A stretch of 36,468 nucleotides of DNA from Amedibacillus dolichus DSM 3991 (lineage in GTDB: Bacteria; Bacillota_I; Bacilli_A; Erysipelotrichales; Erysipelotrichaceae): the NCBI RefSeq assembly GCF_000154285.1, contig NZ_DS483466.1, positions 1-36,468 of the forward strand. The letters run 5' to 3'. Below are positions 25,516 through 34,599 of the stretch, in pieces (within the stretch, counting starts at the first letter, position 1; every line of letters starts with the position of its first letter). The notes under the pieces are model-generated. The model was not told the DNA's origin, searched no databases, and saw nothing but the letters and a program-made list of their open reading frames with translations. The position numbers were made by a program, and so were the translations under genes.

Positions 25516-25543
25516 AAAGAGTCCTATTCCCCTAGGACTCTTT
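25516..25543. terminator. Hairpin over the 3' end of ftsW
   Basis: A perfect 11-bp inverted repeat (AAAGAGTCCTA/TAGGACTCTTT, loop TTCCCC) covers the last ftsW codons and its stop. On the plus strand it is followed by a good T-run; on the minus strand, the direction of ftsW, only TTT then AAG follows. It may be a weak terminator or a 3'-end stabiliser for ftsW, and would block antisense transcription into ftsW. Confidence 0.5.
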
Positions 25544-26758
25544 TTTCTTAATCCGTTGATTAGGCAGCTGATCTGCTCCCTGCCGACGAATACGTGATAT
25601 AATTGCTTGACAAATTCCCATAGCACTCATGATTGACATTAAAGAAGATCCGCCACTGGAAATAAACAGCAATGGTACACCGGTCAAAGGAATTAATCCT
25701 GACACACCGCCGACATTCAAAGCAAAATGCAAAAATATATACATTGCCGAACCAATCAAAATCACCTTATATCCTTCACTTTTCGTACGAAAAGCATAAT
25801 AAAACAAACGCTGAATAAGTAAGCCATAGCAAAGCACGACAAACAGAAAACCGAAAATCCCTAATTCTTCAATGATAATCGATAAAATATAATCATTGTC
25901 CGATTGCGTTAAATAGCCATATTTCTGAATGGATTGTCCTAAACCAACACCGGTCAAACCACCTCGTGCAATACCATACAATCCGTTGATTGCCTGATAC
26001 CCGGTGTTAAAAGGGTCATTAAAAGGATTGATCGTATTTTCGATACGCTGAGCAACATGGCTTAAAAACGGTATTTCAGATAATATTTTAATTCCTATAT
26101 TACTGGTGAACAACAAGGCAAGGATACTACCAATGACAAGCAGCCACTTCACCCATTTCTGTTTTTGTCGCAAGCCTTGATGTGAAGGAATCAAAAAACA
26201 GATAGCAGCCAATAAGCATAAAATTGCCGCTGCACCTAAGTCGGGCTGGAGAACAATAAGAATTAACATCGCCGCAAAGAAAAGAACCGGTATCCTTACA
26301 ATGCTCCAAAAATCCAAACGTCTGTGTCCTGCCATTTCCACAAACAAACCGATTAAAACAATCAAATAAACCTTTGCAAATTCACTAGGCTGTAAGGTTA
26401 CTTCCATACCCGGAAGCGGGATACGAATCCATGCCTTTGAACCGTAAACTTCCGTAAAAAAACGTGTAGAAAATAAAGCAATGAGGATAACTGCACCGAC
26501 AATCAAGTAATGTTTTCGAAATTTCGATAAAGAGAAATTATTTGCGAAAAACATCATTAAACAATAGGAAACACAAATAAAGACTCCCTGCTTCAGCATC
26601 GCCTTAGGTAACGCCATGGTATCTTGCGCGGTTTTTCCAACCGTAGTGGAACAGATCATAAGCGTTCCAAACGCAATTAACAAAAGAACAGTAGCCTGAA
26701 TCAATATATCGTATTTTTTAGGAAGTTTTAAACTAATGATTACATTTTTAATCCGCAC
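25532..26758 (-). CDS. ftsW: SEDS-family peptidoglycan polymerase FtsW
   Basis: FtsW polymerises lipid II into glycan strands at the division septum. The 408-residue membrane protein has about ten transmembrane helices. It contains VTLQPSEFAKVYLIV, the QPDLGAA motif, NPFNDPFNTGYQAINGLYGIARGGLTGVGLGQS, SDNDYILSIIIEELG and the final SSGGSS. These fit FtsW/SpoVE rather better than RodA, but a RodA role cannot be excluded. The start is a GTG at 26758, ten bases after AAGGAG; longer frames extend over the promoter. It is divergent to def. Confidence 0.9.
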   Translation of the reverse strand: MRIKNVIISLKLPKKYDILIQATVLLLIAFGTLMICSTTVGKTAQDTMALPKAMLKQGVFICVSYCLMMFFANNFSLSKFRKHYLIVGAVILIALFSTRFFTEVYGSKAWIRIPLPGMEVTLQPSEFAKVYLIVLIGLFVEMAGHRRLDFWSIVRIPVLFFAAMLILIVLQPDLGAAAILCLLAAICFLIPSHQGLRQKQKWVKWLLVIGSILALLFTSNIGIKILSEIPFLSHVAQRIENTINPFNDPFNTGYQAINGLYGIARGGLTGVGLGQSIQKYGYLTQSDNDYILSIIIEELGIFGFLFVVLCYGLLIQRLFYYAFRTKSEGYKVILIGSAMYIFLHFALNVGGVSGLIPLTGVPLLFISSGGSSLMSIMSAMGICQAIISRIRRQGADQLPNQRIKKKES

Positions 26759-26790
26759 GCTTGTCAGACTCCTTCCTTTCTCGTAGTACA

Positions 26791-26799
26791 ATAATACCA
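26791..26799 (-). promoter_or_regulatory. Possible extended -10 promoter of ftsW
   Basis: On the minus strand TGGTATTAT (TG-n-TATTAT) lies about 33 bases before the chosen GTG start. No clear -35. Confidence 0.35.
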
Positions 26800-26851
26800 T
26801 ATTTTTTTTCTTTTTCATATCATTTCCGATTTTCTTATTTTGCAGATGCTC

Positions 26852-26880
26852 TTGATATTCGCAATGAATTTGTTTAAAAT
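26852..26880 (+). promoter_or_regulatory. Promoter of def
   Basis: TTGATA (26852-26857), 17-base spacer and TAAAAT (26875-26880), followed by GGAGG and the ATG at 26908. Confidence 0.75.
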
Positions 26881-26907
26881 AAATTGGTAAGCACTGGAGG
26901 AAACTAT

Positions 26908-27465
26908 ATGAGCTATATTTATAAAGATATCATACAGGATAGCGATACTGTCATTCGAAAAAAAAGTGTCAATGTCGAACTGCCTTTAAACGCAGAGGAC
27001 AAACAGCTTTTGATGGATATGTTGCAATATGTACGTGATTCACAGGATAATGAGCTTGCCGAACAAAACGGTTTGCGTCCGGCCGTAGGAATTGCCGCCA
27101 TTCAACTTGGTATACCAAAGAAAATGTTAGCTGTTGTGGTTCCCGATGAAGAAGGAAATAGCCAAGAATTTGCATTGGCTAATGCCCGTATCGTCAGTGA
27201 ATCCGTACAGCTTTCCTATTTAAAAAACGGTGAAGGCTGCTTATCTGTTGAAAAGGAGCATCAAGGACTTGTCCCACGTCATGCCCGTATTACCGTAAAG
27301 GCTTATGATCTTTTACAGAATAAGGAAATCACGATCAAAGCAAGTGATTATTTAGCAATCGTGCTTCAGCATGAAATTGACCACTTCTCCGGTACACTGT
27401 TTTACGATCGTATCAATCAAAATGATCCATGGCATGCCGAAAAAGACAGCATCATCATCGAATAA
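26908..27465 (+). CDS. def: Peptide deformylase
   Basis: Def removes the formyl group from new proteins. The 185-residue enzyme has all three metalloprotease motifs: GIAAIQLG (about 61-68), EGCLSVE near 112 (metal Cys) and QHEIDHFSG near 155 (two metal His and the catalytic Glu). Its length and insertions resemble the longer Firmicute type-2 forms such as Bacillus DefB. ATG at 26908 follows GGAGG and gives a normal N-terminus; the longer frame starts upstream of this site. It is a single-gene unit with its own terminator, next to RNase J as in Bacillus. Confidence 0.97.
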   Translation: MSYIYKDIIQDSDTVIRKKSVNVELPLNAEDKQLLMDMLQYVRDSQDNELAEQNGLRPAVGIAAIQLGIPKKMLAVVVPDEEGNSQEFALANARIVSESVQLSYLKNGEGCLSVEKEHQGLVPRHARITVKAYDLLQNKEITIKASDYLAIVLQHEIDHFSGTLFYDRINQNDPWHAEKDSIIIE

Positions 27466-27488
27466 TGCTCGACAAACGAGCATTTTTC
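27464..27488 (+). terminator. Terminator of def
   Basis: AATGCTCG pairs with CGAGCATT around ACAAA and runs into TTTTT; it overlaps the stop codon. Confidence 0.88.
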
Positions 27489-27559
27489 TTTGTTCTTCAC
27501 AAATGATACACGCTTACATCAAAATGCATGCGCAAATTGCGTTTATTTTTTAGAAAATA

Positions 27560-27568
27560 TGCTATAAT
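27560..27568 (+). promoter_or_regulatory. Extended -10 promoter of rnjA
   Basis: TGCTATAAT (TG-n-TATAAT) lies about 48 bases before the ATG at 27616. The best -35-like hexamer, TTGCGT, is spaced 20 bases away. Confidence 0.6.
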
Positions 27569-27615
27569 AACAAATAGATATGAGGTGCATATCAAAGAAA
27601 GTGAAAGGAGTTTTT

Positions 27616-29430
27616 ATGAACGTAAATCAAAATCGCAGCCATGCACCGAGAACTCGTCAGGAACATCAGACAAACAGTTATAATAAGAATAATACTCAAC
27701 GCAATGACACCTTGATCTATGCCCTTGGCGGTCTTGGTGAGGTTGGTAAGAACATGTACTGCTTTGAACACGGAAACGAAATTTTAATCGTTGATTCCGG
27801 TGTTCGTTTTCCTGAGGAGGATTTACTCGGTGTTGATTATGTTATCCCCGATTATAACCATTTGGTAAAAAATAATCGCAAGCGGAAGGTGCTAGTAATC
27901 ACCCATGGTCATGAGGATCATATCGGAGGTATCCCCTTCTTATTAAAAACCGTTGATATCGAGGCTATTTATGCACCGGCATTTGCCGTTGCCTTGATTA
28001 CAAAAAAACTAGAGGAGCGCAAAATGCTTCGGGGCGTAAAGCTCATCGAGATCAGTGATCGCAGCTCTTTAAAAATGCATCACTTCACTTGTGGCTTCTT
28101 CAACACAACTCATTCCATTCCGGATTCTTTGGGAATTTTAATCAATACTCCAAATGGACGTGTTGTGCATACCGGTGATTTTAAATTTGACCTTACTCCG
28201 ATCGGCTCCAATGCTGACTATCAAGTAATGGCTTATATGGGACAGATCGGTGTTGATTTATTACTATCCGATTCTACCAATTCCGGTGTTGAAGATTTCT
28301 CCATTTCCGAAAAAAAGGTTGCTGCTGAAATCCTTGATACGATGAAAAAGACCGAAGGACGCTTAATTGTTGCAACCTTTGCCAGCAATGTTTATCGCGT
28401 GGCACAAATTATCGAAGCAGCAATTGCCTGCGGACGCAAGGTCATCATCTTTGGACGCAGTATGGAAAATGTCGTTACCATCGGGCGTAAAACCGGTAAA
28501 ATCAAGGTAGGAGAGCAGCACTTCCTCTCTCCTGAGCAGTTAGCATACACACCGGCAAACAAAACTTGTATTGTGTGTACCGGAAGCCAAGGAGAACCGC
28601 TTGCGGCACTATCGAGAATTGCGAATGGAACCCATCGCTATATCAAGCTGATTCCTGGGGATACGGTAATCTTCTCCTCTTCCCCAATTCCCGGTAATGG
28701 AGCAAGTGTAAATCAGGTTATCAATAAGTTGTTCCGTGCCGGTGCTAACGTCCTAACAAAATCTATTTTAGGAAATCTTCATACGACCGGGCATGCCTCT
28801 CAAGAGGAACAAAAACTTATGCTACAGCTAATTAAGCCAAAATACTTCATGCCGGTTCATGGAGAATATAAGATGTTGAAGCAACACAAGGATACGGCGA
28901 TTGAGACCGGTATTCCATCAGAAAATATTTTCACCTGTGCAAATGGTGATGTGCTTATTTTACGCAATCATCAGGTCTTTGAAAGCAGTTGGCGTATCAT
29001 GGCAGATGACATTTATGTTGATGGAAATGATATCAGCGGTGTTTCTACTGCCGTTTTAAAAGATCGTAAGATTTTAGCCGATAACGGATTAGTAGCTGTT
29101 ATTATAGCGATTGATTCCCGTGAAAACAAAGTCTTAACGAAACCGGTCATCGTATCTCGCGGTTTTGTCTTTATCAAAGATTCACAGGGACTATTAAAGG
29201 AAGCGGAAATGATTGTATATAATGCCTTAAATGAAAAAATGCAGCAACGTACAACCTTTTCCGAGTTAAAAAATTGTGTGCGTGGCACTTTAGAACCATT
29301 CCTTTACAATAAAACTCATCGAAACCCAATTGTAATTCCGGTTATTATCAATTCTAAGGCTGCAATGCAGGCTCTTCAACAATCAAGAGCAGCAAGACCG
29401 ACACAACGAAGAAAACCGATGCCAAATTAA
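27616..29430 (+). CDS. rnjA: Ribonuclease J
   Basis: RNase J is a 5'-3' exo- and endoribonuclease central to mRNA decay and rRNA maturation in Firmicutes. The 604-residue protein has a metallo-beta-lactamase core with the intact zinc motif THGHEDHIGG (about 96-105), GDFKFD, the beta-CASP domain (SDSTNS..; FASNVYRV; GRSMENV; CTGSQGEP), HTTGHAS, MPVHGEYK and the C-terminal domain. Full metal ligands make it J1-like rather than a degenerate J2. It carries an Asn/Gln/Arg-rich N-terminal extension of about 25 residues before ALGGLGEVGKN. GGAG precedes the ATG, which excludes an upstream in-frame start. Confidence 0.96.
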   Translation: MNVNQNRSHAPRTRQEHQTNSYNKNNTQRNDTLIYALGGLGEVGKNMYCFEHGNEILIVDSGVRFPEEDLLGVDYVIPDYNHLVKNNRKRKVLVITHGHEDHIGGIPFLLKTVDIEAIYAPAFAVALITKKLEERKMLRGVKLIEISDRSSLKMHHFTCGFFNTTHSIPDSLGILINTPNGRVVHTGDFKFDLTPIGSNADYQVMAYMGQIGVDLLLSDSTNSGVEDFSISEKKVAAEILDTMKKTEGRLIVATFASNVYRVAQIIEAAIACGRKVIIFGRSMENVVTIGRKTGKIKVGEQHFLSPEQLAYTPANKTCIVCTGSQGEPLAALSRIANGTHRYIKLIPGDTVIFSSSPIPGNGASVNQVINKLFRAGANVLTKSILGNLHTTGHASQEEQKLMLQLIKPKYFMPVHGEYKMLKQHKDTAIETGIPSENIFTCANGDVLILRNHQVFESSWRIMADDIYVDGNDISGVSTAVLKDRKILADNGLVAVIIAIDSRENKVLTKPVIVSRGFVFIKDSQGLLKEAEMIVYNALNEKMQQRTTFSELKNCVRGTLEPFLYNKTHRNPIVIPVIINSKAAMQALQQSRAARPTQRRKPMPN

Positions 29431-29458
29431 AGCATATCCCGCGATATGCTTTTCTTTC
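29429..29458 (+). terminator. Terminator of rnjA
   Basis: AAAGCATATC pairs perfectly with GATATGCTTT around CCGC, followed by TTCTTT; it overlaps the stop codon. Confidence 0.85.
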
Positions 29459-29470
29459 ACTTATAAAGTA

Positions 29471-29479
29471 TGATAAAAT
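29471..29479 (+). promoter_or_regulatory. Possible extended -10 promoter of the phosphoesterase-like gene
   Basis: TGATAAAAT (TG-n-TAAAAT) lies about 22 bases before the GTG start at 29502, just after the rnjA terminator. No clear -35. Confidence 0.35.
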
Positions 29480-29501
29480 AAAAACGAAATGAGGTGAAAA
29501 T

Positions 29502-30380
29502 GTGATAAAACGACTCATTAAAATCGTATCCATACTAATCATTTTATGTTTGATCGGTGCAACAATTTTTTTCTACTCTATTTATATTTCAGTTGAAAAC
29601 GTAAAACTTCACTATGAAAGTATTGTCAGCACAAAAATCCCTAAAGAGCTAAACAATCTCAGCATCGCTTTTTTTAGTGATATAAAATATAATTCTTTTA
29701 TGAATAAAGAGCGCTTAAGCAACATGCTAAACGAAATGAATCAAGCTGATGCCGATATCGTCATCTTCGGAGGCGATATGTTTGATTCTTTCGCCTCCAA
29801 GGCTCCTAATGAAGCTGCAAAGCAAGAGCTTATAGGATTATTAAAAGAAATCAAGGCTCCGCTTGGAAAATTTGCTGTATTAGGAGATCAAGACCTCATC
29901 AATGAGGAAATCAAAAATATGGTAAGCGATATTCTTTATCAAAGCGATTTTGAAATTATTACAAATACAAGTGTCCGTTTACGCAAACAATCCAATGCCA
30001 GCATCACTCTCATTGGATTAGATTCACAAATAAACGGTACGATTGACAGTACCACTGCTTTTTCAAAAATTAACGATGAAGATTTCAACCTACTCGTTAC
30101 ACATTGTCCGGATACCTTAAAAAGCACACAGGTCAATACAAATTATATTGATTTGGCGTTAGCGGGACATTCCTTAGGAGGACAAATTTACCTTCCTTTG
30201 TTTGGTCCTATTAAGACAATAGAAGGAGCGGTTACCTACAATCATGGCTCTTATACCATTGGAAATACCCAGCTCTATGTTTCCAATGGATTGGGTACCA
30301 TTGATACTGATATGCGCTTATTCTGCCCTCCTGAAATCTTGGTTTTCCGTTTAGAGCATGGAACAACACAAACGAAATAA
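29502..30380 (+). CDS. Membrane-anchored metallophosphoesterase homologue with lost metal ligands
   Basis: A 292-residue protein resembling the YkuE-type calcineurin-like phosphoesterases, with an N-terminal membrane anchor (about 8-28). Comparison with the family motifs shows decay. SDxH reads SDIK (59-62), GNHD reads GDQD (128-131), and GHTHGGQ reads GHSLGGQ (222-228). GD at 91-92, His201 (VTHCPD) and His223 remain. So several metal or catalytic positions are changed while the fold appears complete and the frame is open. It may be inactive, or use a different metal set, or act as a binding protein. The start is GTG after GAGGTG; an overlapping ATG hits a stop at once. It ends in a terminator. 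Confidence 0.85.
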   Translation: MIKRLIKIVSILIILCLIGATIFFYSIYISVENVKLHYESIVSTKIPKELNNLSIAFFSDIKYNSFMNKERLSNMLNEMNQADADIVIFGGDMFDSFASKAPNEAAKQELIGLLKEIKAPLGKFAVLGDQDLINEEIKNMVSDILYQSDFEIITNTSVRLRKQSNASITLIGLDSQINGTIDSTTAFSKINDEDFNLLVTHCPDTLKSTQVNTNYIDLALAGHSLGGQIYLPLFGPIKTIEGAVTYNHGSYTIGNTQLYVSNGLGTIDTDMRLFCPPEILVFRLEHGTTQTK

Positions 30381-30382
30381 AC

Positions 30383-30417
30383 AGCTAGTTCACGTCCTAT
30401 TGCGAACTAGCTTTTCT
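30383..30417 (+). terminator. Terminator of the phosphoesterase-like gene
   Basis: AGCTAGTTC pairs with GAACTAGCT around a 12-base loop, followed by TTTTCTT. Confidence 0.82.
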
Positions 30418-30555
30418 TATATAATAACACATTTTATCAATATTTTCTTAAAGCTCTATTGCAACAGGCATCTTTCTATAAAAATAAGCAGATAGTATCT
30501 CATTTATGAAAGTACTATTAAAAAATCTGTCTGATGAAAGTTTCTTTCTAATACA

Positions 30556-30589
30556 TATAAGGGATATCGACCATTCGATATCCCTTATA
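30556..30589. terminator. 14-bp perfect hairpin after pheT
   Basis: TATAAGGGATATCG pairs perfectly with CGATATCCCTTATA around ACCATT, eight bases beyond the pheT stop. No T-run follows on either strand, so it is probably a 3'-end hairpin of the pheST message rather than a classical terminator. The stretch 30418-30555 holds nothing else I can support. Confidence 0.5.
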
Positions 30590-30596
30590 AACAACT

Positions 30597-32999
30597 TTAT
30601 GCGCGAAGCTCAGCTTGCACATCTTGCTTCAGTGTTTCTAATATTTTATTATAAATCTCTGTAATTTCACTATCCTTTAAGGTTCTTTCAAAGGATTGGA
30701 ACGTAACGCTTAATGCTATTGATTTATATCCTTTTTCTACATGTTCCCCTGTATAAACATCAAATACTTCTACCTGCTGAATGATATTTTCTTTGTTTAG
30801 ACGGCTGTTTTTCTTAATGCTGCTAATGATATCCGCGACCATAACCTCTTCCTTCACAACAAAAGCAAAATCACGTGTTACGGAAGGATACTTGGATACT
30901 TCAGTGAATTTCACCTTACTTGCCTTATTCTTTAAAAGTATTTCAAGATTGATTTCCATTGCTACTGTTCGTTCGATATCATATTGCTTACAAACTAGTG
31001 GGTGCACTTCCCCAATCATTCCAAGTAATTCTTTACCAAGGTAAACTTCTGCACTTCGATATGGGTGGAAATTCTTTGTATCTATTTGATTTGTTTTAAA
31101 TCTTACACGATTTCCATCAAATCCAAGACTTTCCAACAATGCACTCAAAACACCCTTTAGCGTATAAAAATCTACTTCAACACTGAATTTCTGCCAACGA
31201 TTTTTATGCAAAGCACCACTTGCCGCTACACATAAGCGTTCTTCTACGTGATGGACACCATACGTGTTGCTGATTTCAAACAACGCAATATCCTTCATGC
31301 TACGTGCTTGATTATAAGCAACACAATCCAACATGCTAGGAAGAATCGAACTTCGTACATAACGGCGATCCTCACTCATTGGAGATGCCAACTCTACAAC
31401 CTCGCACTGTCCCATCACGGCTTGATCGATCTTTTCTTTGCTAACTAAGGTATAGCTAATAGCTTCATTATAGCCTAGATCGCTCAAAGCAGTACGTAAT
31501 CTCCTCCTTAATTTTTGACGTTTATTCAAAGATCCTAAGGTAGAAGTTGTTTGCGGCATCGTAATCGGTAAACGATCATACCCTAATATACGAATAATCT
31601 CCTCGGCAATATCCTCTTCAATTATCAAATCTGTACGATGACTTGGAACAATGACATGAATATCCTTATCCTGCTTTTGAGGATTCAAATGCAGATTGTT
31701 CAATACCTTTACAACTTCATCTTCCTGAAAGTCAGTTCCTAATAAAGTATTGATACGCTCTACATTTACATCAATTTCCGTAGGCGTGTAATGATTGCTA
31801 CCAAACTGTACGGTTTCTTCTAAATCCTTTGCATCTGCATATTCCACCAATAGCTGAACAGCACGATCCATCGCCTTAAAGGTTGCCATCGGTTCTATTC
31901 CCTTTTGATAGCGTATTGATGCATCGGTATTAAGGTTTAAACGACGTGCCGTATTACGAATAGCGACATGATCGAAAATTGCAGCTTCAATAATAATCCC
32001 CTTAGTTTCATCTGTAATTTTGGAATCATCGCCCCCCATAACACCGGCAATACCAATCGGTTTATTTTGCGTCGTAATCACAATATCCTCATCGCATAAA
32101 TCATATTTGATACCATCTAAAGCCGTATAAGCTTCATGAATATGATCCTTTACCGTTATTTCCTGAGCAGGCAGAGCATCAATGTCATAAAAATGCAGTG
32201 GCTGTCCTGTTTCTAACATTACGATATTCGAAATATCCACTACGTTGTTAATAGATTTGATACCAGCAGCCATTAAAAGTTCCTGTATCCATTTAGGAGA
32301 AGGTCCGATTTTTATACTACCGATTACCTTTCCTAAAAATAAAGGACATTTATCAGTTTCACTGCTTACCTTTAGTTTCGTTGCTTTTCCAACATCAGAT
32401 GCTCCGTCAGCATTGGGAATATGAACCTCACGTTCCAATACCGCTCCGGTTTCCAAAGCCATCGACCAAGCCGCAAGGCAGTCGTTGCGATTCGGTGTCA
32501 AGCCAATATCCATAATTTCATCATCAAGTCCCAAATATCCAAGCGGATCATCACAACCAATCGGTGCATCTTTATCCAATAATTCAATTCCATTTTTACT
32601 CTCTTCACTTAAATGATGCGCATCAACACCAAGTTCTAATAAAGAACATAGCATTCCTTTGCTCTCTACTCCACGAATGACACTTTCTTTAATTTCGCCC
32701 CCGGGAAGCTTTGCACCGACATGTGCTACAATAACCTTTTCATTGGCTGCTACATTCGGTGCTCCGCAAACAATTTGTTCCACACTATCACCTAAATTTA
32801 CCATACATACATGCAGATGATCACTATCCGGGTGATCTTCACAGGAAACTACCTCACCAATGACAAGATTGGATCCTTGACTCATTTTTTCAATGCCTTC
32901 TACTTCAGATCCGCTGTTTGTTAATCTATCCGCCACCTGCTCAATGGATAAATCTGAAATATCCACATATTGCTGTAACCATTTTCTACTGATTTGCAT
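30597..32999 (-). CDS. pheT: Phenylalanyl-tRNA synthetase beta subunit
   Basis: The beta chain of the alpha2-beta2 enzyme that charges tRNA(Phe). The 800-residue protein has the usual order: an OB-fold tRNA-binding domain (about 40-150, VIGEVVSCEDHPDSDHLHVC), the B3/B4 editing domain (about 210-380), the B5 domain (about 405-475), the catalytic-like core, and the C-terminal FDX-ACB anticodon-binding domain (about 705-800, KYPSVTRDFAFVV). The ribosome site TAGGAGGTAG includes the pheS stop codon, so the two are tightly linked. It is regulated by the T-box leader upstream of pheS. Confidence 0.98.
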   Translation of the reverse strand: MQISRKWLQQYVDISDLSIEQVADRLTNSGSEVEGIEKMSQGSNLVIGEVVSCEDHPDSDHLHVCMVNLGDSVEQIVCGAPNVAANEKVIVAHVGAKLPGGEIKESVIRGVESKGMLCSLLELGVDAHHLSEESKNGIELLDKDAPIGCDDPLGYLGLDDEIMDIGLTPNRNDCLAAWSMALETGAVLEREVHIPNADGASDVGKATKLKVSSETDKCPLFLGKVIGSIKIGPSPKWIQELLMAAGIKSINNVVDISNIVMLETGQPLHFYDIDALPAQEITVKDHIHEAYTALDGIKYDLCDEDIVITTQNKPIGIAGVMGGDDSKITDETKGIIIEAAIFDHVAIRNTARRLNLNTDASIRYQKGIEPMATFKAMDRAVQLLVEYADAKDLEETVQFGSNHYTPTEIDVNVERINTLLGTDFQEDEVVKVLNNLHLNPQKQDKDIHVIVPSHRTDLIIEEDIAEEIIRILGYDRLPITMPQTTSTLGSLNKRQKLRRRLRTALSDLGYNEAISYTLVSKEKIDQAVMGQCEVVELASPMSEDRRYVRSSILPSMLDCVAYNQARSMKDIALFEISNTYGVHHVEERLCVAASGALHKNRWQKFSVEVDFYTLKGVLSALLESLGFDGNRVRFKTNQIDTKNFHPYRSAEVYLGKELLGMIGEVHPLVCKQYDIERTVAMEINLEILLKNKASKVKFTEVSKYPSVTRDFAFVVKEEVMVADIISSIKKNSRLNKENIIQQVEVFDVYTGEHVEKGYKSIALSVTFQSFERTLKDSEITEIYNKILETLKQDVQAELRA

Positions 33000-33009
33000 A
33001 CACTACCTC

Positions 33010-34050
33010 CTATTCAAAACGGCTGAACGTCTTTAAGAAACGTATATCATTGGTATAAAAATTACGAATATCACTAATACCGTATTTTAACATTGCCACA
33101 CGTTCAATACCGATACCGAAAGCAAAGCCATTTACCTTTTTGGGATCAAAACCTGCCATCGTCAATACATTCGGGTGCACCATACCAGCACCTAAAATTT
33201 CAATCCAACCGGTACCCTTACATACAGGACACCCCTTACCGCCGCAAACATGACAGCTCACATCAACCTCAACACTTGGCTCTGTAAATTGAAAGTAGCT
33301 CGGACGAAAACGGATTGTTCGCTCTTTTCCAAACATCGACTGGGCTAAAAACAGCAATGTTCCCTTCAAATCAGATAAGCGAATGCCTTCCCCTACAACA
33401 AGACCCTCACACTGCATAAATTGATGCGAATGTGTAGCATCATCGTCATCACGACGATATACCTTGCCCGGGCAAATTACTTTGATTGGCAGTTTATCCT
33501 CCTTTGCGAATTCTTCCAACTGTCTTGTCTGAATTGCTGTTGTATGAGTTCTTAACAGCTCCTCTGCATTGATATAGAAAGTATCCTGCATATCTCTTGC
33601 TGGGTGATCCTTTGGAATATTCGCACGTTCGAAATTATATAGATCAAGCTCTACTTCAGGACCTTCTCCTACCTGATAACCTAAACCAACAAACAAATCC
33701 TCAATTTCTTGCTGCACAAGCATTAAAGGGTGAAGATTGCCTAAGCTTGGTTTTTGTCCATCGAGTGTAATATCGATTTTTTCACTTTCGATACGTCGCT
33801 CCATTTCTTCTGATTCAAGCACTTCCTTACGTGCTTCAATAGCCTCACTCATCAGTTTTTTTACATCATTTACCTTTTGACCGAAAATCGGACGCTCCTC
33901 AGCACTCAAATCCTTCATAGATTTCATAACTTCTTGAATCGGTCCCTTTTTACCTAAATAAAGGACACGCAGCTGTTGTAGCTCATTTACGTCTTTACAA
34001 GCCGCAATCTTTTCAAGACCTTCCTTGCGTATTGTTTCTAACTTTTCCAT
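33010..34050 (-). CDS. pheS: Phenylalanyl-tRNA synthetase alpha subunit
   Basis: The catalytic alpha chain of PheRS. The 346-residue protein has an N-terminal coiled-coil arm (about 1-85) and the class-II core with [26 protein letters not shown], motif 2 in [12 protein letters not shown], a Cys-rich turn [29 protein letters not shown] and motif 3 [15 protein letters not shown]. The longest frame extends 108 bases into the T-box terminator; ATG at 34050 follows GGAAG and has the typical start. First gene of pheST. Confidence 0.98.
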   Translation of the reverse strand: MEKLETIRKEGLEKIAACKDVNELQQLRVLYLGKKGPIQEVMKSMKDLSAEERPIFGQKVNDVKKLMSEAIEARKEVLESEEMERRIESEKIDITLDGQKPSLGNLHPLMLVQQEIEDLFVGLGYQVGEGPEVELDLYNFERANIPKDHPARDMQDTFYINAEELLRTHTTAIQTRQLEEFAKEDKLPIKVICPGKVYRRDDDDATHSHQFMQCEGLVVGEGIRLSDLKGTLLFLAQSMFGKERTIRFRPSYFQFTEPSVEVDVSCHVCGGKGCPVCKGTGWIEILGAGMVHPNVLTMAGFDPKKVNGFAFGIGIERVAMLKYGISDIRNFYTNDIRFLKTFSRFE

Positions 34051-34059
34051 ACTATCTTC

Positions 34060-34285
34060 CTTTCCATAAAAAAAATCGCATGACCACAGGAACGCTATGC
34101 AGCGCGGTACCATCCTGTTTCGTCTTGCGACACACCTTACTTTCATGATAACCGTCATGGATACGGGAGATGTCTAATCTCGCTCCTAGGTGAATTTCAT
34201 AAGCTATCCAACAAGAGGACTTTCAGTCCTTGATCCTCTCTCCCTAAGCCGACTCACTTATTACTTATCCTGATCAACACTTTCG
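34060..34285 (-). promoter_or_regulatory. Phe-specific T-box leader of pheST
   Basis: The transcript leader (about 225 bases) carries the T-box sequence AGGATGGTACCGCG at 34103-34116, close to consensus. A specifier-like UUC (Phe) lies at 34192-34194 in the context GAAAUUCACC, and an AGAGAGGAUCAAGG region is at about 34230-34240. A terminator follows: CGCA-GAC-ACAGGA pairs with TCCTGT-GTC-TGCG, then eight T (about 34065-34130). Uncharged tRNA(Phe) is expected to bind the specifier and T-box, favour the antiterminator and switch on pheST. The UUC codon agrees with the genes it controls. Confidence 0.92.
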
Positions 34286-34290
34286 CATAT

Positions 34291-34319
34291 ATTATACGTA
34301 AATTTCTTTATAAATTCAA
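34291..34319 (-). promoter_or_regulatory. Promoter of the T-box-pheST unit
   Basis: On the minus strand TTGAAT (34314-34319), 17-base spacer and a consensus TATAAT (34291-34296), about 240 bases ahead of pheS. Confidence 0.82.
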
Positions 34320-34599
34320 GAATTAGTTTCACGAGCTAATCAAAATTGTAGATTACATTATGTAGTCCAAATAAGCTAGTCAAATAAAAAAGACTGTAGT
34401 ATCGATCCTTGTGCACATACCCGATACCTCGTAAAGAAATTTCATAGATATATCAAATACGATCAAAGTATCCTATCAGACTCTTATCCACCTAACCATT
34501 CAACAATGATTCAAACGCTTTTGTTATCTGCACATTCAAAAATTTCTTAAAACAAAGCTATGGCATTCTCGCTATTTTTAATAAACTTATGAAATATAC

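Noticed and set aside
25426-25626. Minus-strand 66-codon frame between ftsW and rsmD
   Set aside because: Begins inside ftsW in another frame with no ribosome site; no family pattern.
30506-30664. Plus-strand short frame starting ATGAAAGTACTA after the phosphoesterase-like gene
   Set aside because: No ribosome site, runs through the hairpin and into the 3' end of pheT on the opposite strand.
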